This document shows, in pieces, positions 1-8,612 of a stretch of 64,000 nt of DNA. The notes below the pieces were generated by a model. It searched no databases, was not told the DNA's origin, and worked only from the letters and a program-made list of their open reading frames with translations. Position numbers and translations under genes: made by a program. Origin of the DNA: Pedobacter heparinus DSM 2366 (GTDB taxonomy: Bacteria; Bacteroidota; Bacteroidia; Sphingobacteriales; Sphingobacteriaceae); contig NC_013061.1 in NCBI RefSeq assembly GCF_000023825.1, positions 744,001-808,000 of the forward strand, written 5' to 3'. Position 1 is the stretch's first letter. Every line of letters starts with the position of its first letter.

Positions 1-38
1 CTTTTATGGGTAACGAAAATAAAATACCAGGGTTTTTA

Positions 39-1154
39 TTACTTTGAGTACCTGAAATCATGGTCTTTTTTGATGTTCAACAGCGAGTGATAGATCAGGC
101 TGATCACATTGTCTACATCTTCTTTATGGATCATTTCAACAGTTGTATGCATATACCTGAGCGGTAGTGAGATCAAAGCCGAAGGAACACCTCCGTTAGA
201 GTAAGCAAAAGCATCTGTATCGGTACCAGTTGAGCGCGATGAAGCCTGGCGTTGAAAAGGAATATTGTTCTTCTCAGCGGTCTCGATCAGTAATTTGTTC
301 AGATTGGTTTGAACAGCAGGTGCATAAGAAACAACAGGTCCTTTACCACAGGCCAGGTCGCCCTGTGTAATTTTATTGATCATTGGGGTTGTGGTATCAT
401 GTGTTACATCGGTAATAATTGCAACATGTGGCTTAATGCTATCAGCAATCATTTCCGCTCCCCGTAATCCGATCTCTTCCTGTACCGCGTTTACGATATA
501 GAGACCAAAGGGTAATTTTTGCTTATTCTCTTTAAGTAAACGGGCAACTTCGGCAATCATAAACCCACCTGCACGGTTATCTAAAGCCCTGCCCACATAA
601 TAACGGTCGTTCAATGTCATGAACTCGTCTTCGTAAGTGATAACACATCCTACATGGATACCCAGTTTTTCTACTTCTTCCTTGCTGGTGCAGCCACAAT
701 CTAGGAATATATTTTTCAGTGCAGGCGCCTCTTCTTTGTCGCCGCCATTACGGGTATGTATTGCAGGCCAGCCAAACACCGCTTTAACCATTCCTTTATC
801 TGTATGGATATTAACCCGTTTAGAGGGTGCAATCTGATGATCAGAGCCACCATTACGGATGACGTAAATAAGGCCATCAGCAGTGATGTAATTTACAAAC
901 CAGGAGATTTCGTCTGCATGTGCTTCGATAACTACCCTATATTCAGCTTTAGGATTAATTATGCCCACAGCAGTGCCATAGTTGTCTATAAAGCTTTCAT
1001 CTATATAAGGTTTTAAATAATCCAGCCATAATTTCTGGCCTGGATATTCAAAGCCTGTAGGAGAAGGATTGTTGATATATTCTTCAAAAAACTGGAGCGA
1101 TTTTTTAGTAACTACAGCAACATGCTTCTGTTTGTCGTCTTTCTTTTTAGCCAT
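39..1154 (-). CDS. M42 family metallopeptidase (aminopeptidase/deblocking type)
   Basis: The 371-residue protein has the di-metal ligand set of the M42 co-catalytic aminopeptidases: H79 (in EAHADE), D192 (in RALDNRAG), the E226-E227 pair (in QEEIG), D249 and H336 (in YMHTTVE). M42 enzymes are cytoplasmic, assemble into large tetrahedral complexes and trim N-terminal residues from peptides. There is no signal peptide; the N-terminus is lysine-rich. The length is normal for the family. A TAnnTTTG box lies about 20 nt upstream of the ATG, so the gene probably has its own promoter although it follows the GNAT gene by only 51 bp. Substrate preference cannot be read from the sequence. Confidence 0.9.
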   Translation of the reverse strand: MAKKKDDKQKHVAVVTKKSLQFFEEYINNPSPTGFEYPGQKLWLDYLKPYIDESFIDNYGTAVGIINPKAEYRVVIEAHADEISWFVNYITADGLIYVIRNGGSDHQIAPSKRVNIHTDKGMVKAVFGWPAIHTRNGGDKEEAPALKNIFLDCGCTSKEEVEKLGIHVGCVITYEDEFMTLNDRYYVGRALDNRAGGFMIAEVARLLKENKQKLPFGLYIVNAVQEEIGLRGAEMIADSIKPHVAIITDVTHDTTTPMINKITQGDLACGKGPVVSYAPAVQTNLNKLLIETAEKNNIPFQRQASSRSTGTDTDAFAYSNGGVPSALISLPLRYMHTTVEMIHKEDVDNVISLIYHSLLNIKKDHDFRYSK

Positions 1155-1174
1155 TATTTTGTATTTAAGATAAG

Positions 1175-1182
1175 CAAATATA
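1175..1182 (-). promoter_or_regulatory. Candidate -7 box of the M42 peptidase gene
   Basis: Reading the minus strand, TATATTTG matches the Bacteroidota TAnnTTTG -7 element and ends 20 nt before the ATG at 1154. No clear TTTG -33 element is visible. Confidence 0.5.
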
Positions 1183-1205
1183 TAAATCGGGCATTAAGCC
1201 ACGGG

Positions 1206-1625
1206 TTAATTGTCAAGTTGTAACTCCATAATGACAAAGTCGATCTCCTTGCTCACAGATCGCTGATCCGTTTGCACAAAGCCAAATTTGCTGTAAAAGT
1301 TTGCCGCCGACAGCCGGGAATTACACCAGAGTTTTTCGGCACCCATAAGTTTTACATAACTGATGATGTGTTTTAACAGAAATGTCCCATAGCCTTTGCC
1401 CTGTGCGCTAACGATTGTTGCAAATTTTCTGAACCGGTACACTTTACCCTCATTAAAGAGGGAAACCACAGCGGTTAGCAGACCATCAACAAACAGGCCA
1501 AAATGTATACCGTTTGGATCATCTTCCAGTTTAATCACCTCATAGGGCAAGTCGGGATACATTACCTCATGTCTGATGCGCCAGGTTAAATCGAATCTGA
1601 TCTGTTCAATCTGCAGGGTCTCCAT
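1206..1625 (-). CDS. GNAT family N-acetyltransferase
   Basis: The 139-residue protein carries the acetyl-CoA pyrophosphate-binding motif QGKGYG (residues 75-80) followed by a helix, and the C-terminal NFYSKFGF segment typical of GNAT motif B. It is a single-domain cytoplasmic acetyltransferase; the acceptor is not predictable. Its ATG lies 2 bp after the stop of the upstream MFS gene, so the two are almost certainly co-transcribed with the acyl-CoA carboxylase gene further upstream. Confidence 0.85.
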   Translation of the reverse strand: METLQIEQIRFDLTWRIRHEVMYPDLPYEVIKLEDDPNGIHFGLFVDGLLTAVVSLFNEGKVYRFRKFATIVSAQGKGYGTFLLKHIISYVKLMGAEKLWCNSRLSAANFYSKFGFVQTDQRSVSKEIDFVIMELQLDN

Positions 1626-1627
1626 GG

Positions 1628-2791
1628 TCAGGTTTTAAGCTTGTGGCTGTAAAAATTGTAAATTAATATATTTAACCCAACAACCAAAGCCGTGCCCAGA
1701 CAAAATAATGGCCACTGGCCTTTTTCCCATAGCCATAAGCCAAATGCTGAGCCAACTGATGCACCGACAAAACTGACAGACATAAAAATAGTATTCAGTC
1801 GGTTGCGTGCTTCGGGAACCAATGCATAAATCCTGGTTTGGTTGGTAACATGAATGGCCTGTTGCCCTATGTCAATCAAAATTATTCCGGCAACAAACAG
1901 ATATAGATGGCTGCCAGTAAAATAAAAGGCAGCAATACTGATTAACTGTAAAATAAGTCCTGTTAAGAGGTTTTTGCGCGGATTTTTACCAGTGCTCAGT
2001 TTACCTACCAATGGAGCAGCCATGGCCCCGGCAGCACCTGCAATGCCAAATAAGCCGATCTGCAGACTTTGAAAACCAAAAGGCGGATTGGCCAGGAACA
2101 ATACCATAGTAGTCCAGAAGCCACTAAGTATAGCAAAAGCCAAAAAATTAATAATTGAGGCTTCACGAAGAACAGGTTGTGTTTTGATATAATGCCACAT
2201 GGATAACATCAGTGCTTTGTAGCTACCATTAAAAGCTGGTCTGCTTTGCGGAAAGCGTTTGGCCATTAATAATAAAAGGAGCGAGCAGATACCTGCGGCA
2301 ATAAAATACATGGTACGCCAGCCCCATAAATACCCCACACTACCACTCAATGCCCTGGATGCAAGTATCCCTATCAGCAAGCCGCTCATGATCACACCAA
2401 TTGTCTGACCCCTTTTTTCATTGGAGCTGAGGTTGGCCGCCATCGGTAAAATTAACTGTGGGATGATGGAACTGGCCCCAATTAATACGCTGGCCACCTG
2501 CAACAGCAGGAAAGTATGAGCAAGCGCTGTCAGCAACAATGCGGCTATAGCTATAGCTGTAATCAGCAGTATTTGTCTGCGGCGTTCAAACATGTCACCC
2601 AGCGGGACAATTAAGAACAGGCCCAGTGCATAGCCGGCCTGTGTCAGATAGGTGATCCGGCCGGCATAACTTTCTGTCAGGTTAAACTCACGGGCTACCA
2701 GTATGACCAATGGCTGGCAATAGTAAATATTGGCAACAATAAGCCCTGTGCAAAAGGCCATCAATAAAACATCAGACCGTTTCAGCTCCAT
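1628..2791 (-). CDS. MFS transporter (drug/metabolite exporter type)
   Basis: The 387-residue protein is hydrophobic throughout with about 12 predicted membrane spans and the loop 2-3 signature GDMFERRRQ near residues 65-73, as in MFS antiporters. The YnfM/arabinose-efflux-like overall pattern suggests an exporter, but the substrate is unknown. The start codon overlaps the stop codon of the carboxyltransferase gene by one base (TAATG), which indicates translational coupling. The GNAT gene follows 2 bp downstream. Confidence 0.85.
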   Translation of the reverse strand: MELKRSDVLLMAFCTGLIVANIYYCQPLVILVAREFNLTESYAGRITYLTQAGYALGLFLIVPLGDMFERRRQILLITAIAIAALLLTALAHTFLLLQVASVLIGASSIIPQLILPMAANLSSNEKRGQTIGVIMSGLLIGILASRALSGSVGYLWGWRTMYFIAAGICSLLLLLMAKRFPQSRPAFNGSYKALMLSMWHYIKTQPVLREASIINFLAFAILSGFWTTMVLFLANPPFGFQSLQIGLFGIAGAAGAMAAPLVGKLSTGKNPRKNLLTGLILQLISIAAFYFTGSHLYLFVAGIILIDIGQQAIHVTNQTRIYALVPEARNRLNTIFMSVSFVGASVGSAFGLWLWEKGQWPLFCLGTALVVGLNILIYNFYSHKLKT

Positions 2792-4332
2792 TATAAAGGG
2801 ATATTTCCGTGTTTTTTACGGGGGTTGTTCACCACCTTGTTTTCTAACATTTTAAAAGCCTTGATCAGCTTATTCCTGGTTTGAGCGGGTTCTATCACCT
2901 CATCTATAAATCCCCGTTCTGCTGCGCGGTAAGGATTGGCAAAAGTGTCCGAATAAAGTTTTTCTTTCTCCAGCCATTTTTCTTCAGGCTTTTCAGCTGT
3001 GCTGATCTCTTTTTTAAAGATAATTTCGGCAGCCCCTTTTGCACCCATAACTGCTATTTCAGCAGTTGGCCAGGCATAATTTAAATCGGCACCAATATGC
3101 TTGGAGTTCATTACATCGTAAGCACCGCCATAAGCTTTTCTTGTAATTACGGTAATACGGGGTACTGTGGCCTCACTAAAGGCATAAAGTAGCTTAGCCC
3201 CATTGTTAATGATGCCATTCCATTCCTGATCCGTTCCCGGTAAAAAACCTGGTACATCTTCAAAAACAAGCAGAGGGATATTAAAACAGTCGCAAAAGCG
3301 TACAAACCTTGCGGCTTTGGCAGAGGCGTGGTTGTCTAAAACCCCGGCCAGGTAAGCCGGTTGGTTGGCTACAATACCGATACTTCTGCCTGCTAAACGG
3401 GCAAAACCGACTACTATGTTCTCTGCATAAGCGGCATGCACTTCTAAAAAACTCTCGCTATCTGCTGTTTCTGCAATTATACCCCTTACATCATAAGGCT
3501 GATTGGCATTTTGGGGCATGATGTCGTTCAACACTGCCCTGTTTTCGTCTGTTGCTTCATAAGGTAGCCGTGCCGGAATTTCCTCGCAGTTTTGCGGCAT
3601 ATAGCTCAGTAACCTTCTAACATGATCAATGGCATCCAGTTCATTTGCGCATGCAAAATGCGTTACACCAGATTTAGTTGCATGTGCAGATGCCCCTCCA
3701 AGTTCTTCAGCGCTTACTTCTTCATGGGTTACCGTTTTAACCACATTTGGCCCCGTAACAAACATGTAAGAAGTATTTTCAACCATTAAAATAAAATCTG
3801 TAATGGCCGGGGAATATACAGCACCCCCGGCACAGGGCCCCATAATGGCAGACAGCTGGGGCACTACTCCTGAAGCCTGAACGTTCTTGTAAAATATATC
3901 GGCATATCCGCCCAATGAAACCACACCTTCCTGTATGCGTGCACCACCACTGTCATTTAAGCCAATAACCGGCGCCCCATTTTTCATGGCCATGTCCATA
4001 ATTTTACAGATCTTTTCGGCATGAGTTTCAGATAATGAGCCACCAAATACGGTAAAATCCTGTGAGAATACATAAACCAGGCGACCATTAATATTGCCAT
4101 AGCCTGTTACCACACCATCACCCAGATATTTTTCAGACTCCATTCCAAAATCGGTGCTTCTATGGGTAACCATCATTCCAATCTCTTCAAAAGAGTTTTC
4201 ATCCATTAAAAAATGGATCCTTTCCCTGGCTGTTAATTTCCCTTTTTTATGTTGACTATCAATCCTTGCAGCACCGCCACCAGCATGAGCTTGTTTAATC
4301 TTATCCTGTAATACCTCTATTTTATTCTTCAT
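2791..4332 (-). CDS. Acyl-CoA carboxylase carboxyltransferase (beta) subunit
   Basis: The 513-residue protein matches the propionyl-CoA carboxylase beta / methylmalonyl-CoA decarboxylase alpha family. It has the N-terminal KLTARERI segment, the acyl-CoA-binding [12 protein letters not shown] motif and a C-terminal half with the second crotonase-like fold ([18 protein letters not shown]). It transfers the carboxyl group from carboxybiotin to propionyl-CoA, or acts in the reverse direction in a decarboxylase. No biotin carboxylase or biotin carrier gene lies in the window, so its partners must be encoded elsewhere. It heads the minus-strand run with the MFS and GNAT genes. The family is secure; the exact acyl substrate is inferred. 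Confidence 0.9.
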   Translation of the reverse strand: MKNKIEVLQDKIKQAHAGGGAARIDSQHKKGKLTARERIHFLMDENSFEEIGMMVTHRSTDFGMESEKYLGDGVVTGYGNINGRLVYVFSQDFTVFGGSLSETHAEKICKIMDMAMKNGAPVIGLNDSGGARIQEGVVSLGGYADIFYKNVQASGVVPQLSAIMGPCAGGAVYSPAITDFILMVENTSYMFVTGPNVVKTVTHEEVSAEELGGASAHATKSGVTHFACANELDAIDHVRRLLSYMPQNCEEIPARLPYEATDENRAVLNDIMPQNANQPYDVRGIIAETADSESFLEVHAAYAENIVVGFARLAGRSIGIVANQPAYLAGVLDNHASAKAARFVRFCDCFNIPLLVFEDVPGFLPGTDQEWNGIINNGAKLLYAFSEATVPRITVITRKAYGGAYDVMNSKHIGADLNYAWPTAEIAVMGAKGAAEIIFKKEISTAEKPEEKWLEKEKLYSDTFANPYRAAERGFIDEVIEPAQTRNKLIKAFKMLENKVVNNPRKKHGNIPL

Positions 4333-4367
4333 TTAAAATGATTTTGTCAAATATCATCAATATATCA

Positions 4368-5600
4368 TTACCAGCGGTATTGCAGTCTTACTGTAAAAAC
4401 ATCGTCTTTAAGGTCATTCATATACCCTGGCAACTGCGTAGGATCATTTACAACATGTTCATTGTATACAGTGAGCTTAACCCTTGTGTTAACCAGGCAG
4501 GTCATGCCATAGCCCAATGTATTAAATTTAATGTCTGCAGCGGTTGTATTGTTGTTTGCCCCAATTTCTGTTTCTTTCACATCTTTATTCGGATCATAAA
4601 CATCATAAGCAAGCAAAGCTGTAAACCTGCTTTTGGCTATACGCTGGGATAGCCAAAGGTAATATCCTTCAAATGGGCGCAGGTACAGATCAGTGTTGGG
4701 CTGGGTAGAAAAGCTGGTACTGGCTGCGGGCCCCGTTATGAGTGCTGTGCTGGCTACACCGGGTTGTGTTCCACCAATGTATTCTGCTTTAAATGAGGTG
4801 GCACCAAAAGTATTGTCGTATTGCAATTGCAGGTTTGCCCCATAATAATCGCGTTTTGCATTCCAGTCTATATTATCCGGGCTTGTATTTTTAAAAAAGC
4901 CATTTCCATTGCTTGTAAAATAACTCTCCGTGTCGCTACGTACAGATCCTTTATAAAAAGAGCCTCCAAAGCCCAGCTGAAGTTTTTTATTGGCAAGACT
5001 ATCAAATTTAAAGCCGAGGTTGCCTACAAAATCCTTTTTTGAATCATAGTCCCTGGCCGAATGCCCGCTTCCGTTTATTACAGCCAATTCGGCAGTAAGA
5101 AAATGAAATTTGCCATCTGGCCTGAACGTCAGCATTGCTCCCAGATCCCTTTCACGGGGCATCAGTGTTTGGAATACCCTTGCCCTTTCAGGGAAATCCC
5201 TGTAACCTGATGAATAAACAATAGAATATCCAAAAGGACGGTTAAACAATCCGGCTGTAAATAACAATGCTTTTGACTCCGGTCGGTGTAACTGTATAAA
5301 AGCATCCATTAGCTGTACTCCGTTTTGGGTAGCATCAATCTGAAAAACAATGCTCGAATACTTATCTGCCCGGTCAATTTTTAACCTTCCCCTGCGGATC
5401 ATAAAACGATCTTTCGAGTTTTTTGCAAAGTCGCCTCCAGAAAAGGAAGAAATCCCCGCCGATTGTGCCCTTTGATATTGTGTTTGCAGATAGCCGGTAA
5501 TGGCAATTTCATGCGGATCGTAAGTTGATGGTGAGTTATTGCTTTGCCCAAAGGCAAAACATGAACAGAAAAGCAATAAAACGGATAAAACCTGTTTCAT
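4368..5600 (-). CDS. Phosphate-selective-type porin (OprO/OprP family)
   Basis: The 410-residue protein begins with a clear signal peptide (cleavage near CFAFGQ-S, about residue 19) and continues with alternating amphipathic beta strands. It ends in an aromatic residue (LQYRW), as expected for an outer-membrane barrel inserted by BAM. An early FMIRRGRLKIDG-like segment (FMIRRGRLKID) and the following FQIDATQNGVQLMDAFIQ region are typical of the porin O and P family. It sits 35 bp upstream of the acyl-CoA carboxylase gene on the same strand and may be co-transcribed. The ion specificity is not established by sequence alone. Confidence 0.85.
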   Translation of the reverse strand: MKQVLSVLLLFCSCFAFGQSNNSPSTYDPHEIAITGYLQTQYQRAQSAGISSFSGGDFAKNSKDRFMIRRGRLKIDRADKYSSIVFQIDATQNGVQLMDAFIQLHRPESKALLFTAGLFNRPFGYSIVYSSGYRDFPERARVFQTLMPRERDLGAMLTFRPDGKFHFLTAELAVINGSGHSARDYDSKKDFVGNLGFKFDSLANKKLQLGFGGSFYKGSVRSDTESYFTSNGNGFFKNTSPDNIDWNAKRDYYGANLQLQYDNTFGATSFKAEYIGGTQPGVASTALITGPAASTSFSTQPNTDLYLRPFEGYYLWLSQRIAKSRFTALLAYDVYDPNKDVKETEIGANNNTTAADIKFNTLGYGMTCLVNTRVKLTVYNEHVVNDPTQLPGYMNDLKDDVFTVRLQYRW

Positions 5601-5738
5601 AAATGACCGAAAGTATTTGAGTGCCCTAAATTACGCTTAATGCTTTATTTTCCTATAATAAGCCAGCTGATTTTACAAGTTTAACTGAGCGCTTCTTACA
5701 TTTGATAACAACTAAATTACATTTTTATTACACGACAA

Positions 5739-5771
5739 TTTGTTAGTTAGCCTATTTTGGCGTTATTTTTG
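5739..5771 (+). promoter_or_regulatory. Promoter of the small protein - sulP - carbonic anhydrase operon
   Basis: TTTG at 5739-5742, 21 nt, then TATTTTTG at 5764-5771 is a close match to the Bacteroidota TTTG-N19..21-TAnnTTTG promoter. The first ATG of the operon is 30 nt downstream. Confidence 0.7.
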
Positions 5772-5801
5772 GAGAATAGCAATAAAAAAACACGGATATA
5801 A

Positions 5802-6140
5802 ATGTTCCTTAGGAAATATCGCTTATTGATTATTATAGCCTTTCTGGGCATCTTTTCAGCAAAGATGATCATATCTGGCGCGCCTGTGTTTTTTAACCAT
5901 ATCGACAAAGAGATCATGAATTCCGTGATTATGCAGATAGAAGCGGAGCATAGTGCAGATGGAGATAATGGCAAAGCAAAAATAAAACTTTGTGATTTTA
6001 AGATTGATATGCATTATGACTATAGCTTTTCGGCTGTACTGAGTCATTTTGGCATCAACAACAGTTTTATTGATCACTTCAAACGGCATGTTGATCCATT
6101 TCATCCCTCTGTGCCAACACCGCCTCCTAACAGGTGCTAA
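5802..6140 (+). CDS. Small conserved protein preceding SulP transporter
   Basis: This 112-residue protein has one hydrophobic N-terminal segment (residues 7-27) and an acidic/histidine-rich remainder ending in a proline-rich tail (PSVPTPPPNRC). I cannot assign a domain with confidence. A promoter-like sequence stands directly upstream and the SulP gene follows 82 bp later, so it probably belongs to the anion-transport operon. The antisense reading frame over the same bases looks like a shadow, because the promoter and N-terminal membrane segment favour the plus strand. It is probably membrane-anchored or exported. Confidence 0.65.
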   Translation: MFLRKYRLLIIIAFLGIFSAKMIISGAPVFFNHIDKEIMNSVIMQIEAEHSADGDNGKAKIKLCDFKIDMHYDYSFSAVLSHFGINNSFIDHFKRHVDPFHPSVPTPPPNRC

Positions 6141-6222
6141 TTTTGTAAGCATCATGTTCCTTTAGCAGGATCATGATGTAATGATTAAAAAATTAGTTTA
6201 AAACATTATAAAACTTAGTTTT

Positions 6223-7827
6223 ATGCAAAGCGGAAACTCAATCTTTTCAAGATTGGAAGTGAAGAAGTATATATTAAAAAAGAATTTAAAGCGTGACCTG
6301 CCATCCAGTATTGTGGTATTCCTGGTGGCTTTGCCACTGTGTTTAGGTATAGCATTGGCTTCGGGGGCGCCTCTTTTTGCAGGCCTGATTACAGGTGTTG
6401 TGGGCGGGATAGTTGTTGCAAGTGTAAGTGGTTCCCAGTTAAGTGTAAGTGGACCTGCAGCTGGTTTAACGGCTATTGTGTTAGGTGCAATTGGTCAGCT
6501 TGGTGCCTATCAGACTTTTCTCCTTGCTGTAGTGCTTGCAGGGGCAATGCAGTTGATACTTGGGCTATTAAAAGGCGGTACAATAGGTAATTATTTTCCT
6601 TCAAGCGTAATTGAAGGTATGCTGGCTGCAATCGGGCTTACGCTTATTCTGAAACAACTGCCGCATGCGCTTGGTGTGGATTCGGATTTTTTTGGGGATG
6701 AGAGTTTTTTTCAGAAAGATCATGAAAATACATTTTCGGCCATTGGGGGCGCATTAAGCCATTTTAGTATAGCTGCGATAGTAATCAGTGGTCTGTCTAT
6801 TGGAGTTTTGTTGTTGTGGCCGAAATTTAAAAAATTAAGTGCTGTTCCGGCACCACTGGTGGTAGTTATCCTGGGTATCGGGTTAAGTGTTGTCTTTCAG
6901 GGAACCGGCTATGCCCTTCAGGATGCGCAAATGGTTAAAATTCCCGTTGTAAATGGATGGTCAGAATTTACTGCCCTGTTTACCGCACCCGATTTTTCTC
7001 AGCTACTCAATGGTAAAGTATGGATGGTAGCTGTAACAATTGCTGTAGTAGCCAGTTTAGAGACATTATTGAGCATCGAAGCTGTGGATAAAATAGACCC
7101 CATCAAAAGGGTCTCGCCTACAAATAGAGAGCTGATGGCACAGGGCACGGGAAATATTGTAAGCGGATTATTGGGTGGTTTGCCCATGACCTCGGTAATT
7201 GTACGCAGTTCAGCCAATGTGAATGCTGGTGGAAGGACCAAAATGTCGGCCATATTTCATGGTGTCTGGTTACTTTTATCCCTACTTTTCATTCCAGGTC
7301 TGATAAATATGATACCTTTGGCCTGTTTAGCAGCTATACTATTGGTAACAGGTTATAAACTTACAAGAGTAGCTTTATTTAAGCATATGTACCATAAGGG
7401 CTGGGACCAGTTTGTGCCCTTTGTGATTACAATTATAGCCGTTCTGCTTACCGATCTGCTGAAAGGTGTAGCCATAGGTATGCTGTTCTCGGTATTTTAC
7501 CTGCTGCGAACCAATATGAGGAACCCTTTCTTCTATAAGATCCAGGAAGAGGGTGATAAGAAAAACATCAGGATCAAACTGGCCGAAGAGGTATCATTCT
7601 TAAACAAGGCTGCCATACAGGTAGTGCTCAATAAAATTCCAAAAGAGACCAATGTGATCATTGATGGAACCAATTCCCGGTATATAGATCCGGATGTACT
7701 GGAAACCATTTTTAATTATAAGCATAATGCTTATACTAAGGGTATTATTGTAATTTTAGAGAATATCAAAGAGCAATATACCGTGCCAAAACTGAACAAT
7801 AAAGTCATTGAAGAAATTAATAATTAA
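6223..7827 (+). CDS. SulP family inorganic anion transporter
   Basis: The 534-residue protein has the SulP arrangement: a hydrophobic core of 10-14 segments (residues about 25-430) beginning with the signature VALPLCLGIALASGAP, a central S-L-E segment (VASLETLLSIEAVDKID), and a C-terminal cytoplasmic STAS-like domain (about 445-530). It is followed 6 bp later by a beta-carbonic anhydrase, a pairing that in this family usually points to bicarbonate rather than sulfate transport. The likely role is HCO3- uptake coupled to CO2/HCO3- interconversion. The substrate is inferred from context. Confidence 0.9.
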   Translation: MQSGNSIFSRLEVKKYILKKNLKRDLPSSIVVFLVALPLCLGIALASGAPLFAGLITGVVGGIVVASVSGSQLSVSGPAAGLTAIVLGAIGQLGAYQTFLLAVVLAGAMQLILGLLKGGTIGNYFPSSVIEGMLAAIGLTLILKQLPHALGVDSDFFGDESFFQKDHENTFSAIGGALSHFSIAAIVISGLSIGVLLLWPKFKKLSAVPAPLVVVILGIGLSVVFQGTGYALQDAQMVKIPVVNGWSEFTALFTAPDFSQLLNGKVWMVAVTIAVVASLETLLSIEAVDKIDPIKRVSPTNRELMAQGTGNIVSGLLGGLPMTSVIVRSSANVNAGGRTKMSAIFHGVWLLLSLLFIPGLINMIPLACLAAILLVTGYKLTRVALFKHMYHKGWDQFVPFVITIIAVLLTDLLKGVAIGMLFSVFYLLRTNMRNPFFYKIQEEGDKKNIRIKLAEEVSFLNKAAIQVVLNKIPKETNVIIDGTNSRYIDPDVLETIFNYKHNAYTKGIIVILENIKEQYTVPKLNNKVIEEINN

Positions 7828-7833
7828 ATTATC

Positions 7834-8505
7834 ATGTGCGCAAAATTAGAAAAACTAGAAAGTCATCAAATCACATACGAGAGTTTATTAAAAGGTAATA
7901 AAGAATGGGTTGCGGAAACGCTTAAAGAAGACCCTAAATTCTTCGAAAAGTTATCCGCGGGCCAGGCGCCTCCAGTATTGTGGATAGGCTGTTCAGACAG
8001 CCGTGTGCCTGCCAATCAAATTACCAATACCATGCCTGGAGATATCTTTGTGCATAGGAATATTGCCAATGTAGTTACCCATACAGATATGAACCTGCTG
8101 AGTGTACTGGATTATTCTGTAAACGTATTAAAGGTAAAACATATCATTGTATGTGGTCATTATGGCTGCGGCGGTGTAAATGCCGCCCTGGGCGATAACC
8201 AGGTTGGTCTGATCGACAACTGGTTAAGGAACATCAAAGATGTGATCCGCTTACACGAAAGAGAAATGCAAACCATTAAAGATCCTCAGAAAAAGTCTAA
8301 CCGTTTGGTTGAGCTGAACGCAATAGAAGGAGCGGCAAATGTAATGAGTACTTCAATTGTACAGAACGCATGGGCTACGGGACAGGAGCTTTCTGTTCAT
8401 GCCTGGGTATATAGCCTGCAAACAGGTTTGATTACCGACTTACAGGTTAGCGCTTCTAATGCGGATGATATTTCTCCGGTGTTTAAAATGAAGACGGGAA
8501 AATAA
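7834..8505 (+). CDS. can: Beta-carbonic anhydrase
   Basis: The 223-residue protein has the beta-class zinc site: C53 with the D55-R57 dyad in CSDSRVP, and H109 and C112 in HYGCGG. It catalyses reversible hydration of CO2 to bicarbonate in the cytoplasm, supplying carboxylases. Its start codon lies 6 bp after the SulP stop, so the two proteins are made together. The length is typical of the Can clade. A hairpin terminator follows. Confidence 0.95.
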   Translation: MCAKLEKLESHQITYESLLKGNKEWVAETLKEDPKFFEKLSAGQAPPVLWIGCSDSRVPANQITNTMPGDIFVHRNIANVVTHTDMNLLSVLDYSVNVLKVKHIIVCGHYGCGGVNAALGDNQVGLIDNWLRNIKDVIRLHEREMQTIKDPQKKSNRLVELNAIEGAANVMSTSIVQNAWATGQELSVHAWVYSLQTGLITDLQVSASNADDISPVFKMKTGK

Positions 8506-8573
8506 CCAGAAGGTAATTTTGCGGTTAAACAGGGTACGGATAGTATGGTACCTAACTGAACGAATATTGTCAT

Positions 8574-8608
8574 AAAAAAACTCCAGGCCATAAGCCTGGA
8601 GTTTTTTT
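8574..8608. terminator. Bidirectional rho-independent terminator
   Basis: CTCCAGGC (8581-8588) pairs with GCCTGGAG (8594-8601) around a 5-nt loop. A-runs on the left and T-runs on the right allow it to end both the carbonic anhydrase operon (plus) and pruA (minus), which converge here. Confidence 0.85.
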
Positions 8609-8612
8609 ACTC

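Noticed and set aside
5856..6155. 99-residue minus-strand frame opposite the small protein before sulP
   Set aside because: A full consensus promoter and a plausible membrane N-terminus favour the plus-strand gene; the antisense frame looks like a shadow.
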